64,000 bases of DNA from Lanius collurio. Taxonomy: Eukaryota; Chordata; Aves; Passeriformes; Laniidae. How positions within the stretch are numbered: the first letter of the stretch is position 1; every line of letters starts with the position of its first letter. The position numbers and the translations under genes are program-made. The DNA lies in the NCBI GenBank assembly GCA_020086605.1, contig JACBWW010000004.1, positions 38,665,230 to 38,729,229 on the forward strand, in the 5' to 3' direction. Under the pieces are notes generated by a model, which saw only the letters and a list, made by a program, of their open reading frames with translations, did no database searches and was not told the DNA's origin. This document shows positions 40,601 to 53,144 of the stretch, one piece after another.

Positions 40601-42046
40601 TTGTCATGACAACAAACAACCTGGAGGCAATCCAGCCACTTAATCTGCAGAGGAAGCAGACATCCCAACCTAGGAGAATAGCACTGCTGCTTTAAGCTTC
40701 AAAAGCAAAAAAAAAGAGAGAAAGCAAAAGAAACCTAACACCAAACCTTACCACCACCCGCATTAATCTGATTAGGCTGCCTTAGAGCTGTAGTGAAGAA
40801 CAGTCCAGCCCTGGGCACGCGCTGGGCCCTTGGCAGCCCTTTGGTCCTGCTCCTGACAGAGCGGGGGCAGGGCAGACCCTCTCCAAGGCCCTGATCCTCT
40901 CCAAGGCAGAGCTACGTTCCCAGGCTGTGATGCAGCTCAGCACGCAGGAGAGTCACCAAGATGACCCCTCCAACCCTTACACGTGGAGCCAAGGAAAAAG
41001 CCTGTAGGTTAGGCAGAGATATGACACAGAAGAGACTGTCACACACCATTGCTATAAACTCTGTTTTGTTGGCATTGCTGTTGGGTGTTTTACCTCTTCC
41101 TCTGTGAGCTGTTAAGAATATTTATCAGCATCTTAAGATTATTTTGTTTTCCACAAAGGATTAATTATCAGTGCAGGTAGATATTAAAGTAATTCTCCTT
41201 CAATTTCTCTAATTACTTCTTCCTTCATATCCCACTTTCTCTCTCTTCATGTGTCCTGCTTTCTATAGGCTGAAGCACATCACATCTCCCCAGAAAATAT
41301 CCACTGCCTCATATTTTTTCTACCCCGGTCTGTCGGTAGTAACTCAGACATTAAAATGTTTAGCAGCAGATGCCCAATACACACTGTTTGTTAACGTCAA
41401 GTCATTCATATATACCTCATGTTTTATAAATTACAGTGGTATTAAGTTGCAGAAAACAAAACTGAGAAGCACTAGTTATAGACTTACATGATAGGTTAAA
41501 AAGAATAAAAACGTCAAAGACTGTGTTTTGAGATTCTCCCAAGACTCAATATACAATCATTTTCAAACAAAAATTTTTTGTCCTGTCTTCAGGGGAAGGG
41601 TAGGAATAAATGCTTTCACCATAGACCTGTCCTGCAGTTAAACATGTCTTTCAGAAGGTAACTGGGCAATGAAGATATAAAGCTCTAAGCATACACAAGA
41701 TTTACTCATCTGGTAAATGGACAGGATTCTCTTCCAATTGAGGTTTTACAATCAATCCATCTCACAGAAGTACTAAATGGATTCCCAGTAACTTTGGTCA
41801 CTGGATCACAGTTTATAAGTACTTCCCGCAAAAGTGTTTTTTTACAAACCTGAAAAAGATACCAGCCTTCTGAGCACTGAGAATGCAATGCATGCATGTG
41901 CACACTCTCTACACATTTCACTCTCACTATCTGCAGCGCTAGCCAACACAGAGCAAGCCTACAGAATCACATGTTCTGCTGAGCCTGTTCTGTGTTAATT
42001 TGAATTGGTATAATATTGCAGAACAGAATAAAACCCCTGCGCCTAC

Positions 42047-42181
42047 CTTGAGGGCTTTCGCAGCTTTCTTCATCGCTGTTGTCTTGGCAGTTATTTTGAC
42101 TGTCACACACAAAGCTTTTATCAATGCAGAGACCATTTTTACAGTGAAATCGGGCAGTAGAGCAAAGCAAGGGATTTGCTG
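42047..42181 (-). CDS. LDLRAD3: LDLRAD3 internal exon: LDL-A domain 3
   Basis: This 135 bp minus-strand exon begins by completing the threonine codon and continues [18 protein letters not shown]. It ends with the acidic calcium-binding motif [11 protein letters not shown], then E-S-P-Q. All six LDL-A cysteines are present. The acceptor is ctctttttgcag|CAGCAA and the donor is CTCAAG|GTAGGC. A CAG repeat at the acceptor offers a NAGNAG-type alternative three bases in (exon from 42178), which would drop one codon. The upstream site was preferred because it restores T-A-N-P. The exon ends phase 1 with G, expected to complete a glutamate codon in the membrane-proximal exon. That exon and the transmembrane/tail exons were not found in the remaining 42 kb of the window. 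Confidence 0.94.
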
Positions 42182-43061
42182 CTGCAAAAAGAGAAAGTGA
42201 GATCTTTCATTAGAAATTTTCTTGCCCAGGCAGTTAAACAGCTGATAAGCATCAACCACAGGTCACAGCTCCACATCTGGTCAGTTCGCTGGGTATGTGG
42301 GAGCAATCAAACCTGCCCTGGCTCTCTAAACAGGGAGAGACAAAACTTCTAATTTGTGCAAGATTCATCACAATTAGCAGAGATTTAGCCCACCCACAGT
42401 TGTGATAAGCCTTCTGTTCATTTTCATGGCAGCCCAATCATGATCGCTATTCCACATTTGCTCACGCTGAAGACATACGGAGGGTAGAACTGCCTACCAT
42501 AAACACTGCCTGTTGATTCCTATTACAGGAAACTCAGTTCAGCTGAAGTTTCACAGTATAAGACAACAGTTCTGACTGAGAACTAACTGCCAGGCAGTAG
42601 TTTATTTACCTCTGCTTCTCTTCCCCATTCTCCTTGCTATCTTGAATTGATACAATGGCAATGTTGAAATCTCTTAGCCTCTCACTGTTTGAATTTCAAC
42701 TCCTCTTTAAGGAACAGTGTTTGCACCCTTCATATACATCATACCTTATCTTTCAACACAGTCATCACTTAGCTGAGATATGCATAATTTAGCTGGTTTT
42801 AGTATCTACTCATTAATCAGCCTCTGTCCCTTAATATTTTTTGGCACTCTTCTCTGAACTCCTAGCAGTTTTTGGTAATGGGGTGACTGAAACAGAATGA
42901 AACTTTCCTAGTGAAAATCTTTAAAAAGCTGCTTAGACGTCTTGTCTACTTCCAACTGTTTCTCTGCCACAACAACAAAGGGGATTACATTTTCCAAATA
43001 CTAACTGGCTTCCATTTTTTATTCTTTAAAGTAAGAGCTAAATTTAAAGAGTTTTAAATTG

Positions 43062-43092
<31 letters not shown>

Positions 43093-44607
43093 CTAACATG
43101 TCTGTCCTGCATATATCCTGCAGTACATATAACAAACACTCCCAATTCCTCCAGCGCCCCAAGAGTATGTTTAGCATGAACACACTAAAGCTCCTTTGGT
43201 TTGAAACTGCTGCACACTTTCATGCCACATTGATTTACAAGGTCACCCTTGAACCTACATGGTTGTTCCTCTTCATAAGCAGTGGCTAGACATTTAGGCA
43301 TGCTAGAAAGCACCAAGTGCTTCACTGGCACAGAACAGGGGACATCAGCAGCAGGTTACCATCAGCTTTAAGGTCTAATTTGAGCTAGACACTACAAGCT
43401 CATGGGAAATTGTGTAATTCTTAATGAACTCCATAAGCTGATGCACTTTCAGTTGAGACTTGCCACTTCTCAGTCCACCACCTTAAAGATATTCAAAGCA
43501 CTTCTGTAAAAACCTATTTTTAGTCCACTTATTCAAGCATAAACCAGACTAATTTCCTTAGCCTTCGATGCTCCTCTGGCTTCCCTCACTCCACAGAAGT
43601 GCTGACTCCCTGCCACAGTCCCACAGTCCTTGCAGGGCCCAAGACAGACTCTCCAGGCCAACAACAGATGCCACCATAAGAGAAGTTCATGCTGTGGGGG
43701 AAAGCACACCAACCACCAGCAAGAAAGGCAAGTCCTCCATGAAGCAGACAGTGATAGATCCCTGTGAAGATTGCCCCTTTTGTTATTTTTGAAAGCTGCT
43801 GTCTGTTGTCCTCCTCCTGACCTTTAAAAGTCATTGGAAACAAAACCTCAGCATGCCCTGACAGGAGAATGAGCAACTACTTTGCAGAGAGCTTTCACCT
43901 AGAGACCCATGCTTTTACCAGATCTTGATAGTAACAACAGAGCTGCTGGATTCAACATAACTTTTCCCTACTGCTATGATATATCCATGCTAGACTTACA
44001 GATGCAAAAGGATCTACACAGCCACATGCAGAGGGTTTAGCCCAAAACAAGCAGTACTTCAGATCATCTCTCTGCTACAATTTCCCTGCTGCTGTGCATT
44101 GGCAAGCATGCTTGGCTTCAAGAACCTCCCTCTCCTTCCAAGAACCTGTTTCACTAAATATGTCATTATTTGCTTTTGTTGTTCTTTCATAACATGTATA
44201 AACAGAGAAACCTAGATATGCTGATGACCAAACACATCACATTCTTCAGTGACAAGAAACAGGCAAATAAAAATGGAACAATTCAAATGATAGTTAGTAT
44301 TTGCCCAATTTGAGTTACATTTGAGTATGGAGAACATGTTCAAAGCAAACATGCAAGTTAAAACTCATTTCAGGGGCTTGAAGTATCATACAGGCATTAT
44401 ATACAAAGCAAGACTGAGATAGACCTAAAAAAAAAAAACCAAGGCAGACTCATCAATGAAGTGAAAAGCCAAGGATCATCTGAGTCATAAATGACAGAGA
44501 GAATATTTGACTCAGAGGCTGAAGGCTACTGAATGTTTCCTTTCTAAGTAGCATCAATCAGTTGGAACAAGCAGCAGTGCCCTCATTGCAAGCAGGCTCC
44601 CACTTAC
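42182..44607 (-). other. LDLRAD3: LDLRAD3 intron between LDL-A 2 and LDL-A 3 exons, 2,426 bp
   Basis: This short intron is bounded by GTAAGT at 44607 and TTGCAG at 42182 on the minus strand. Apart from an (ATCA)n microsatellite at 43062-43092 it holds unique sequence. I see no additional exon or mobile element. Confidence 0.92.
43062..43092. repeat. (ATCA)n tetranucleotide microsatellite
   Basis: There are seven to eight uninterrupted ATCA units in the 2.4 kb LDLRAD3 intron. The plus-strand frame through it reads as repeated I-N-Q-S, which is an artefact of the repeat. Confidence 0.97.
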
Positions 44608-44733
44608 TGCAGTTCTCCTCATCGCTGCCATCAGGACAGTCCTCGAAGCCGTTGCACCGGAAGCGGCCAATGATGCAGTGGATCCCACTGGCACAAGCGA
44701 AGAACGTGGCACCACACTTGGATTTGGCTTTTG
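44608..44733 (-). CDS. LDLRAD3: LDLRAD3 internal exon: LDL-A domain 2
   Basis: This 126 bp minus-strand exon starts phase 1. The last C of the upstream exon plus CA gives proline, followed by K-A-K-S-K-C, the known linker into the second LDL-A repeat of LDLRAD3. The domain has six cysteines: K-C-G, A-C-A, H-C-I, R-C-N, D-C-P and N-C. Its calcium-site signature is [11 protein letters not shown] near the end. The acceptor is cttctcacag|CAAAAG after a long pyrimidine tract, and the donor is TGCA|GTAAGT. The exon lies 18.5 kb downstream of domain 1 in transcription direction and 2.4 kb upstream of domain 3. The A at the 3' edge joins CA of the next exon to make threonine, giving N-C-T-A-N-P across the junction. 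Other LDL-A proteins (LRP family, LDLR, SORL1) were considered, but the linkers and exon order fit LDLRAD3 specifically. Confidence 0.95.
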
Positions 44734-47700
44734 CTGTGAGAAGAGACAGAAGTGGGCAGAGGTGAGGGAAACAATTTACAATGGTTAGAGATCCTGTTGT
44801 AGCAGTACAGTTAAGGGCACTCTATGCAGCGCTGTTGGCACTGATGTTAGGTGTCTTCCAAGTGAATTAGTGTCTTTGTGAGAATAAGAAACACAAGAGA
44901 CCCTCATAAAATACTTTTCAGGCTGCAAACTCAAATTAACACTGCCTTTATTCAACATGATTTATATAAAACTGGGTGCAAAAGACCACTGTATCTCCTG
45001 CTGCAGTTATTCAGGACAGAAACTACATCTACTTCATAGTACCAGCACAGCTATTCATAAAACATTAATACTAACAATAGCTTCAAAATGTGTTTAACAC
45101 ATGATTACAGAATCTCATTATGACCTCAAGTACTACACATTTTTTTACTTTACTGCACTGCAACTCTTCATAGTAAGAAGAGAACATTGCCCTCAGCCAG
45201 AGTAATGCAGATAGTTCCACCATGATGCTCAAGGCAAGCACCAGTTAAGTCTAGCCTAGAAAAAAACAACTCCCAACATAAAAAACAATTTTACAAGACA
45301 AATGGTTACATATTTGCTCTTTCAGATTATCTCATGACTTGATGGACCACATCACAGGACACTGAACTCTTCAGAAAGTCCACTCTAAAGGAAAGGCCAT
45401 CTCTGCCGGAAGAGTATGCTGGTAACTGCAGGAAGGTGTGTATGGTGCAATGTAATGTGGTAATGCTGCTCATGGGAGAACACCAGAGAAGCCAAATCCA
45501 GAGCTTGTGAGCCTTTAAAACGAATGTTTCCTACTCCTACACCAAACCTACCAGATGTGCTTACAACTCACAGGTTTTGAAATGTCAAGAGGCAAGTTTT
45601 TTAATGTGGCCCTATGGCACATCAGTACACCAACCTGCACAGATTTGAAAGGCCAGGACAAGGTCAGTGTACACACAAGGACTATCAGTGCACACACAAA
45701 AAAAAGTATATCCAGTAGGGATAAACAACATTAATTTGGAAGGAATCCTCTGTTCCAGGATTAACTACTAAGCACATCTGTAGCAAAGCCTCCTTCCATC
45801 ACTCAACAGAGTGCATATAAATCATTTTAAACCACAACTATAGTAATTCTCACTTGATTTAGTGTCCTCCAGAATCAAATTCCTGCAGTTCCTCTCTTAC
45901 ATGTTTTTCTTCGTTATATTAGTAGTTTTCAATTAGAATGATGAAGCGCAAAATAAGATGTGTCACTAAATTTCATGTTTAACTACCACTTTTTCTGAAG
46001 AGTATCCAAGGTCCACTTGGGGAAAAGAAAGTGACCCATTACTTTGCAGAAAAACAGGTGAGAAATTACCCTGAAGTAGCCTCTGTGCTTCACACCCCTG
46101 GCAATAGAAAATCATCAGCAGAGACATTTGAGCCCCAGCAATTCTTCACACAACTTCAAAGAGCAGCTTCTGACACAGACTGACCTCAGCTAAACAATTC
46201 AGTAACCACAAGGTGTGAGGCACCATCATACTTCCAGTCTTTAAACAAAAGCAGCAAAACAACCTCAGCAACAGATTCAAAGTCTTCAAAGCAAGCAGTC
46301 TGTATTAATACACTAACAAACCAGCCAAGATGCTGCTGAAGAGGGTGGTAATAGCACATGTATGTTAAGAGGTGCCCAATGCTTCCCATGTTGTGGTTTT
46401 ATTGTTATTTTCCTTTCTACAAAAGCTAACATCTTTTTGAAACCACACAGTGAATTTACATTCCCCAAGCCAACTTATTTAAGAGGTGTATTTTGAGCCA
46501 GAACAGTTCCAGAAGGGGACAGAAAGAAGAAGTTCCAAGAGTTTCAAGGAAAATAAATAAGAAAAGGGGGAAGCAACAGTGCTTTTGTCTCCGTCAACAT
46601 TTACTGGATCCCATTTCTTCAAGCAGGTTTACTTCAGTCACTTGAGGTCTGAATTCAGAGGCTATCAACTTCCTGGCAAATCATAGTCAATGGTGCTCTT
46701 TGTCCTCTCTGAAAATCTTGACAAATTAAGGCTTCAAAATTATTTATTTCTAACATGGACCATTCTCTTACTCTCGAAACCTTATTCTTCCTGACAGATT
46801 TCAGACTGTGACTCGTCAACACCAGAGCCTCTGGCCCTCTGAAGAGGAGAGCTCATGTGTCTGCACTTTCCTAATCAGAGCCAGAAGTGGCGGTGAGCGC
46901 TGCAAGAGCCCCACTTCAGGTACGACAGACACAGGTCACAACATCCCCGGCTGCTTTGGCCCCAAAGGGTACAAAGCACACTTGGGACATTACCTTGAGC
47001 TACCACAGTAAAGCTGTAAGTAATGTTTAATATTTGGCCACATCTGGAAGAAAAATAAGCTGGAACGACCAGGAATAAAGTCTAGTTCTGGAAAATGAAC
47101 TCCGTCTTCATACAGATACCCCACCAAAAAAGAGGGGAAACTATTCAGGACAATTATTTAATGTAAGCATTACTTAGACAGTTATATAATGTTTAGTTCA
47201 ACATTTTATTCCCAGATGTTTTTCTGTTTTCTCCTCCTCCTCCTGAGACAGCAGCCAGAGAACAATTGTGTTTTAGAATAAATGTTTATAAAAAAACACA
47301 TAGTAATCACAGCCCAAAAAACAAACAAGAAACTAAACACCTTCAAATTATCTCTAAGTTGCCCTTTTATACAGTCCACTAATTTTATTTTTTTTTAACT
47401 AGAGGGAAGGAAAAAATAAACAAAACCCAAATGCAATTCTCTACATTTGCAACAGACATGACAGATACACAAACCAATCCCAATTCAAACTTACACTTAC
47501 ATTAGAGGCCCTAGAAATGTAAAAGAGCATTTCAACCACTATGGCGATTAATCAGTTGCTCAGCCAGTGATTTACGAGACACAAGTCTTGCTCCCAAACA
47601 AAACTTAGTTTTCCATGTTGCAATTCCAGACACAAAATGCATTTTTCATATGCTGTACACAAATGCAGAAAAAATGAGAAACCAGTAACGATTTGGTCCA

Positions 47701-49469
47701 AGTCACATCCCTTGACTCTGGAAAACTCCACTGAGGAATTTCAGCTTTCTTTTCAATTTGACATCCTTCTTGTCCTCTGGCATAGTTTTCCCAAGATTTT
47801 AAGCAAGTGTTTTCTGGTCACTGCTCATAAAGTTCCTATGGAAAGCACAATCATTTCTTCCATAGCAGAAACATCTCCTTCCCATTCTGCAGGATCTCTG
47901 CAAATGCCCCAAATATGAAGGGGTTTTCATTTTCTTCAGGTCTTTGGCACCTTAACAAGTAACAGATATGTATACCAGGATCATGGCAGCCTATAGTACA
48001 TTCAAGTCAGGTGCTGCACTATCCCAGCATTCCTCTGCAATTCCTACTCCCATTACATGACTGTTACAAAAAGAGTTTTCTTCTCCTTTGTTCATCATTG
48101 TGTCTTCTACTGCACAGGTTTCAAGTTTTCAGGCAGATCTGTATGTGAGAAGCTTTATGTTTATCTAATAGCAGCTATCTGTTTGGCTATTTTGGTGATT
48201 TCAGCCTTGATAAGCTTTCAAGGACAGCATTGTCTTTGCAATCTATATTCTTCTCTGTTACGCTTGGTTGGAATGGGCTCAGGGTAATCAAGAATTACAG
48301 GGATATCAGGAAATGACAGAAGAGAAGTGAAAAAGGACACAGGCACATATGGATGGTTTGACCTTATTTAGCCAAGGTTCTATAACCAGCTAAAGGAAAG
48401 GGAACTGAGGAAGCTGATTGTTTTTAAAGGAACAGGCAAGACCCCCATCACCCATGTCTCCAGAAAGGAAGAAACTGAGAGACCACACATTGGACAGGAA
48501 GGGGCGAAATACAGCAAGAAACCACAGAGCAAGTTACAAAACTGTGGCTAAAGAAAGGCTACCCAAATACAGATGCAGTCTGGATTCAATACAGCAAGTA
48601 CAAAGAACACCCCAAAAATTGCCATTCAACCAGTTTGCAAGTGGAAAGGATCAATTCACCCCAGTTCCAGCCTTCATTTGTTACCTACTCATGGCAGAAG
48701 TGACCCAGGACTGGAAGACTAACGTGAATCTGTCCTTACATTACACAAAACGGAATTTCCATGGTATTTAAAAAGAGGTGTCAGTGAACTATCATGAACT
48801 TGAGGAGCCTCCTGTGACTCCATTACCAATGGGAAGAAATTGCTCTTCACTAAAATATTCTTTTAATCTCTTAAAATTCAAACATGAAGCAAATGGTGAA
48901 GATGGTGGCAGAGAGCTGCTGGCCACAGTACAAGCTTGCCAAATGTTCCCTCCAGGTTGCTTTGCTTAAGTTCAAAAAAACTATTTTGGCACTTGTATGT
49001 GCGAGTGCGTGAAGTCGCTCCTTATGCTACACTGAAACCAATCCTCCCACCCTCTTCTTTCAAAGCTCTAAAAAAAAATACTAACTTCCCATCAGGACCA
49101 GTAGTACACTCCACAAAGGATGTGACAGTTTGCAGGCACAGCTCTACAGCAGTAACAGAGAAACATTTTGCTATCTTTAGGATCCCAAGTGTGAAACAGT
49201 ACTATTTTTTAAAAAGTGTAATCCATTTTATTACTTTTCAGCAGAGAGGCACAATAGCAGAGGAAAAGAAATCAGATTTGGCACATACTGTGTAAAACCT
49301 TATACTGTATACAGACAATCCTCTTGAATAAAAGCAATTTTAATACTCATGCCCACAATGACTTGGAACCTGACTAGAAGGTTACAACTGATCTGTGATG
49401 GGCAGATGATTTTTCTTTTCATAGATGGAGCAGCAAAGACATCAAATGCATTCTGTAATTAACAGTATT

Positions 49470-50225
49470 AACTTTAACAAGACCAAGTGCAAGGTGCTGC
49501 ACCTGGGTTAAGGAAAATCCTGGTGTCAAGCCAGGCTGAAGGGTGAATGGACTGAGAGCAGCCCTGTCAAGAAGGACTTGGGGATTCTGGTGGATGAGAC
49601 TGGACATAACCTGACAATGTGTACTTGTGGCCCAGAAAGCCAAATGCACCCTGGATTGCACTCAAAGCAGTGAGGCCAGCAGGGCAAGGGATGGAATTCT
49701 GCCCCTTTGCTCTGTCCTTGTGAGACCCCTGGAGTGCTGCATCCAGCTCTGGGGTTCTCTGCACAGGAGGGACACTGTCCTGTTAGAGGGAGACCAGAGA
49801 ACGGACCAGTGGGCTGGAGCACTTCTCCTATGACATAAGGCTGAGAGAGTCCGGGTTGTTCAGCCTGGAGAAGAGAAGGTCTGGGGTGACCTTACTGTGA
49901 CCTTTCTGTAGCTGAAGGGGATCTGCAAGAAAGCTGGAGAGGGACTTTTTACAAGGGCATGTGGAGACAGGACTTAAGCTGAAAGGGAGTAGTAGATTTA
50001 GACTGGATACAATGAAGAAAGTTTTTACTGTGAGGGTGGTGAGGCACTGGAATAGGCTGCTCCGAGAAACTGCAGATGCCTCATCCCTGGAAGTGTTCAA
50101 GGCCAGATTGGATGGGGTCCTGAGCAACCTGGTCTAGTGGAAGGTGTCCCTGCACATAGCAGGGGGGTTGGAACTGGATGATCTTTAAGGTCCCTTCCAA
50201 CTCAAACGATTCTGTGATTTTATGA
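49470..50225 (+). mobile_element. CR1 3' fragment: end of ORF2 plus 3' UTR
   Basis: This is a 5'-truncated CR1 copy on the plus strand. About 49480-49880 covers the decayed C-terminal end of ORF2: C-K-V-L-H-L-G, then K-K-D-L-G-I-L-V-D-E, then a segment resembling C-I-Q-L-W-G. Stops and frameshifts interrupt it. About 49880-50225 is the classic CR1 3' UTR, with GGTGAGGCACTGGAATAGGC (from 50038), CCTGGTCTAGTGGAAGGTGT, GGTTGGAACTGGATGATCTT, and a terminal ATTCTGTGATTTTATGA. Reading frames over this copy on both strands are fossils or shadows of it, not genes. It is antisense to LDLRAD3. Confidence 0.92.
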
Positions 50226-53144
50226 CTGTGTTACTGTTGAGCCAGCTAATCTACACCTCAAGCACCTCACAGCTATAGTGAACTGGGCACTTATTACTGA
50301 ATGCAGCGTGCAAAGAGAGTACGTAACGGGCACCCCACATGATGTGGCCAGTACACAAGCTTATTTGCTTCTTTTAACTTTAAAAATGTTTCTATTTTAA
50401 AACGCCTCTCAATTATTTTGCAATCTGAAATGAGGACACAGGATGTAGCAGATACAAGAGCTGACATTTTGTGACAATATATAGATAGAAGTAATCTGCA
50501 CAGCACTTAAGCATCTTTGAACTCAAATTGTTACCTTAGAACCTCTCCAAGCAGCAATCAAGCAAAGTAACTTTATGCTGCTTCACAACTACACATCTCA
50601 ACAGCAGATAATGATTTATTCAGCTAATCAAAACTTGATTTCTTGCATGCAACAAGAGCAACTCTCCAAACAGAAACCACTGTGTGCAGATGCTGCATTA
50701 TTGCAAAGCCATTGGTATCTTCCTGACTTTGATAATGAACAACCTTAAACTTCTCTGCTGTTGTCAATTTAGGTAAGGGATGTCACAGACACATCAGACA
50801 GCACTGTAAAACCAGATTCTTTTGATGAATGTGTGGCGAGATGCAGCATTTCAGTAAAGGCTTTCTGTGAAGGAGATAAAGGTTTTAACTTTAATTTACA
50901 AAGAAGGATTGATTTGACAACACTATGTAACACAAGCAGGATGGCACCAGGGTATGATTCCTTTCACCCCAAAAACTGATATAAACCCTAACCCTGTTAG
51001 CACTTACAGTTATTTTGGGTTAGTTAATTGCTGTTTGGACACGACAGTATTTTCGGTTCTGTTCCCAATGGGAAAGCCACTGCTACTCGTAGTCACTCAG
51101 CTGCATCAGCACTGAAGGCAAATGTATCATTTGTTGGCTCACAGAGCTCTGGAACAGGGTCATCTTGCAGAACACCACAGAGAAGTTTCACTTCCTCTGC
51201 TTGCTTTTTCCTACCAAGAAAAAATCTAGCACTTGAGTAATATTCCCAGAATAAAACACACCCAACAGTCCACTATGCCAGAACTTCTCCAATTCAAAAC
51301 AAAGCAACTATTTAATGTAATGAGTTATGACACAAAACACAGCCAACTGCAGAGCATTCATTCCACCTACAAAAAGGCCTTGGGTCACTCCTGACTTTGC
51401 TCCCTGTTTAACCAGGCAGGTGAAAGAGAGGCTACTCTAAAACTGCTAATGCAAACACAGAGAAAAAGAGCCTAAAATGTGCTTTATTTTAAAGGAAGCA
51501 ATTTTATGTTTTTTTAAGTAGTGAACTTGGCCCAGTAGGAAGCATCAGGGGTTGCCTCCAATACAATTAACTATCAGCCACTAACACGAGTAATATTTAC
51601 AATACAGTTAGCAGTAAGAGAAAAAGGACAATGCTAAAGCAAAAAAAGCCAAAGGAGACTGCTGCCATGAAGAGTAAATGGCTTCCTTCTAAAAGGGTGA
51701 AAAAACAAAGCACTTCAGAGCTGAATTACTATGAGTCAGTGGCCTTTACTTCTTGCCAGACAGTAAGGCCCTAAAGTAATCTTTCATGGTCTAGGAGTCT
51801 GTGTTTTAGTCCTTCAAAATCATCACAAAGCAGACAAGATGTCAGAAGACAGCACAGACAAAAACCTCGGATTTCAGACATTCAGTGAAGCAGTTTCTCA
51901 CAAAGGCAAGTATTTTAATAGTTACTAGTCACTAAACAACCTGTACAATAACCCCATACTAAAGGACAAAGCAAGCACAATTTCAGAGCTGTTAAGTTAC
52001 TCAGGATGCAACACCATGCTTAAGGCACTTCAGTAGCAGTGCTCCTCAGGAACACCTGTGTGTCTGACAGGCTACAATACCTCACTCCATTCTGAGACAC
52101 TACCGACCTGCTTTTTCTTTCAGTTATGCCACTGATTCCATGCAAATGTTAAACCTGTCCAATTCCGAGTTCTCCAGCTAGCCTATTTACTGACCCCCAT
52201 CAAGAAGATTAAATAATTAGCACAACAAACCCTCTTGATCTCCCTGCAGAAAAAGCTATCAAACATAAGCAGCTATTGCACTTGCCCTTACTCATGTGTA
52301 ATTGAGCTTCAAATGAAACATTCACCATGGTCACTTAATTACAAATCTTATTATAACTACTAAGTATTTGGTTGCTTAATCATGAGTAAAAACAAGAGCT
52401 AATTCCAGTTTGACATTCCAAGTTTGAGAGCCATCTGAGTAAGTGGCAAAAAGATCAGCAGCTGCCTCGCAGCATCTTCCCAATTAATGCAGATGCTCAT
52501 TTCATGCATTGTTTAATATTCAGCTTTGCTTAAGAATTCTGATGTTTTTTACCTACCTGCAAGAAATATTCCAGGTCAGCCAGGAGATGACAGGAAGCAG
52601 CAAGAAACACAGAAGGAGATTTAAAAGCACTCAGTGATTATGAGATGTGACTAAGAAGTTCAGATGTCTTCTATGTATATACATGCAATTATTACAAAAC
52701 ATACAACTACTTTTATTGAGAAATTCCTAGTTTTCTGCTATCTATTCTAGTTATCTAGAATAAGAAAAGAGGTGTTCCTTTCATTCAATTTTTATACAAA
52801 TTATTACTGGGTTATAAGTAAGGATGAGACACCTAAAGATTGGTCTTGTATACAGTTTTCTATGATTGTTGTTTGCACAACACCTGACAGCCTGAAATCC
52901 TAGCACATGACAATGCTTACTCCATTAATATGCAAAATCTACTTTGACTGCAACTCTTCATTGCCATGATCCTTCCAGGATGCTAATTCTGGTAGAATGT
53001 GTCTCTCTTCCTAAGTTGAGGCCCTGCTGTTGAATTTTCTCCTTCCATATATTAAAACACCTCCCACAAAAAGTAGCCTTTATAAAAAATAATCCCTATG
53101 TATAGCCCTGTAAGGGATCCACCTAGAAGGCATCTTACCTAGAA

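Larger units (their letters stand above)
1..42046 (-). other. LDLRAD3: LDLRAD3 intron downstream of the LDL-A 3 exon (partial, at least 42 kb)
   Basis: The intron starts at the donor GTAGGC (42046 downwards) and runs off the window. I looked for the membrane-proximal/transmembrane exon and the proline-rich tail exon (PPSY-like and PPPPY-like motifs) on the minus strand and recognised neither. The stretch holds CR1 fragments near 5057 and 20531 and possible old CR1/L3-like remnants near 7585 and 9420. It also holds a G13/polypurine tract at 6930, a G-rich tract at 30590, an A15 run at 31672, a GC-rich patch at 40795-40985, and TAAT-rich blocks (10895-11120, 25290-25560, 33030-33180). The remainder, including 1-5056, 11870-20530, 20813-25290 and 33180-40790, shows nothing I can name. 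I infer one intron here; an unrecognised small gene or lncRNA is not excluded. Confidence 0.75.

Noticed and set aside
41939..42259. A 106-codon minus-strand frame over the LDL-A 3 exon
   Set aside because: It is an out-of-frame shadow running through the splice sites into both introns.
43059..43095. Regular short repeats considered as a CRISPR-like array
   Set aside because: It is a simple tetranucleotide microsatellite without spacers, in a vertebrate intron.
49419..50127. Overlapping frames on both strands
   Set aside because: They are fossils or shadows of the CR1 3' fragment, with stops and frameshifts relative to ORF2.
50984..50997. AAACCCTAACCCT considered as an interstitial telomeric repeat
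   Set aside because: It has only about two units, which is expected by chance.
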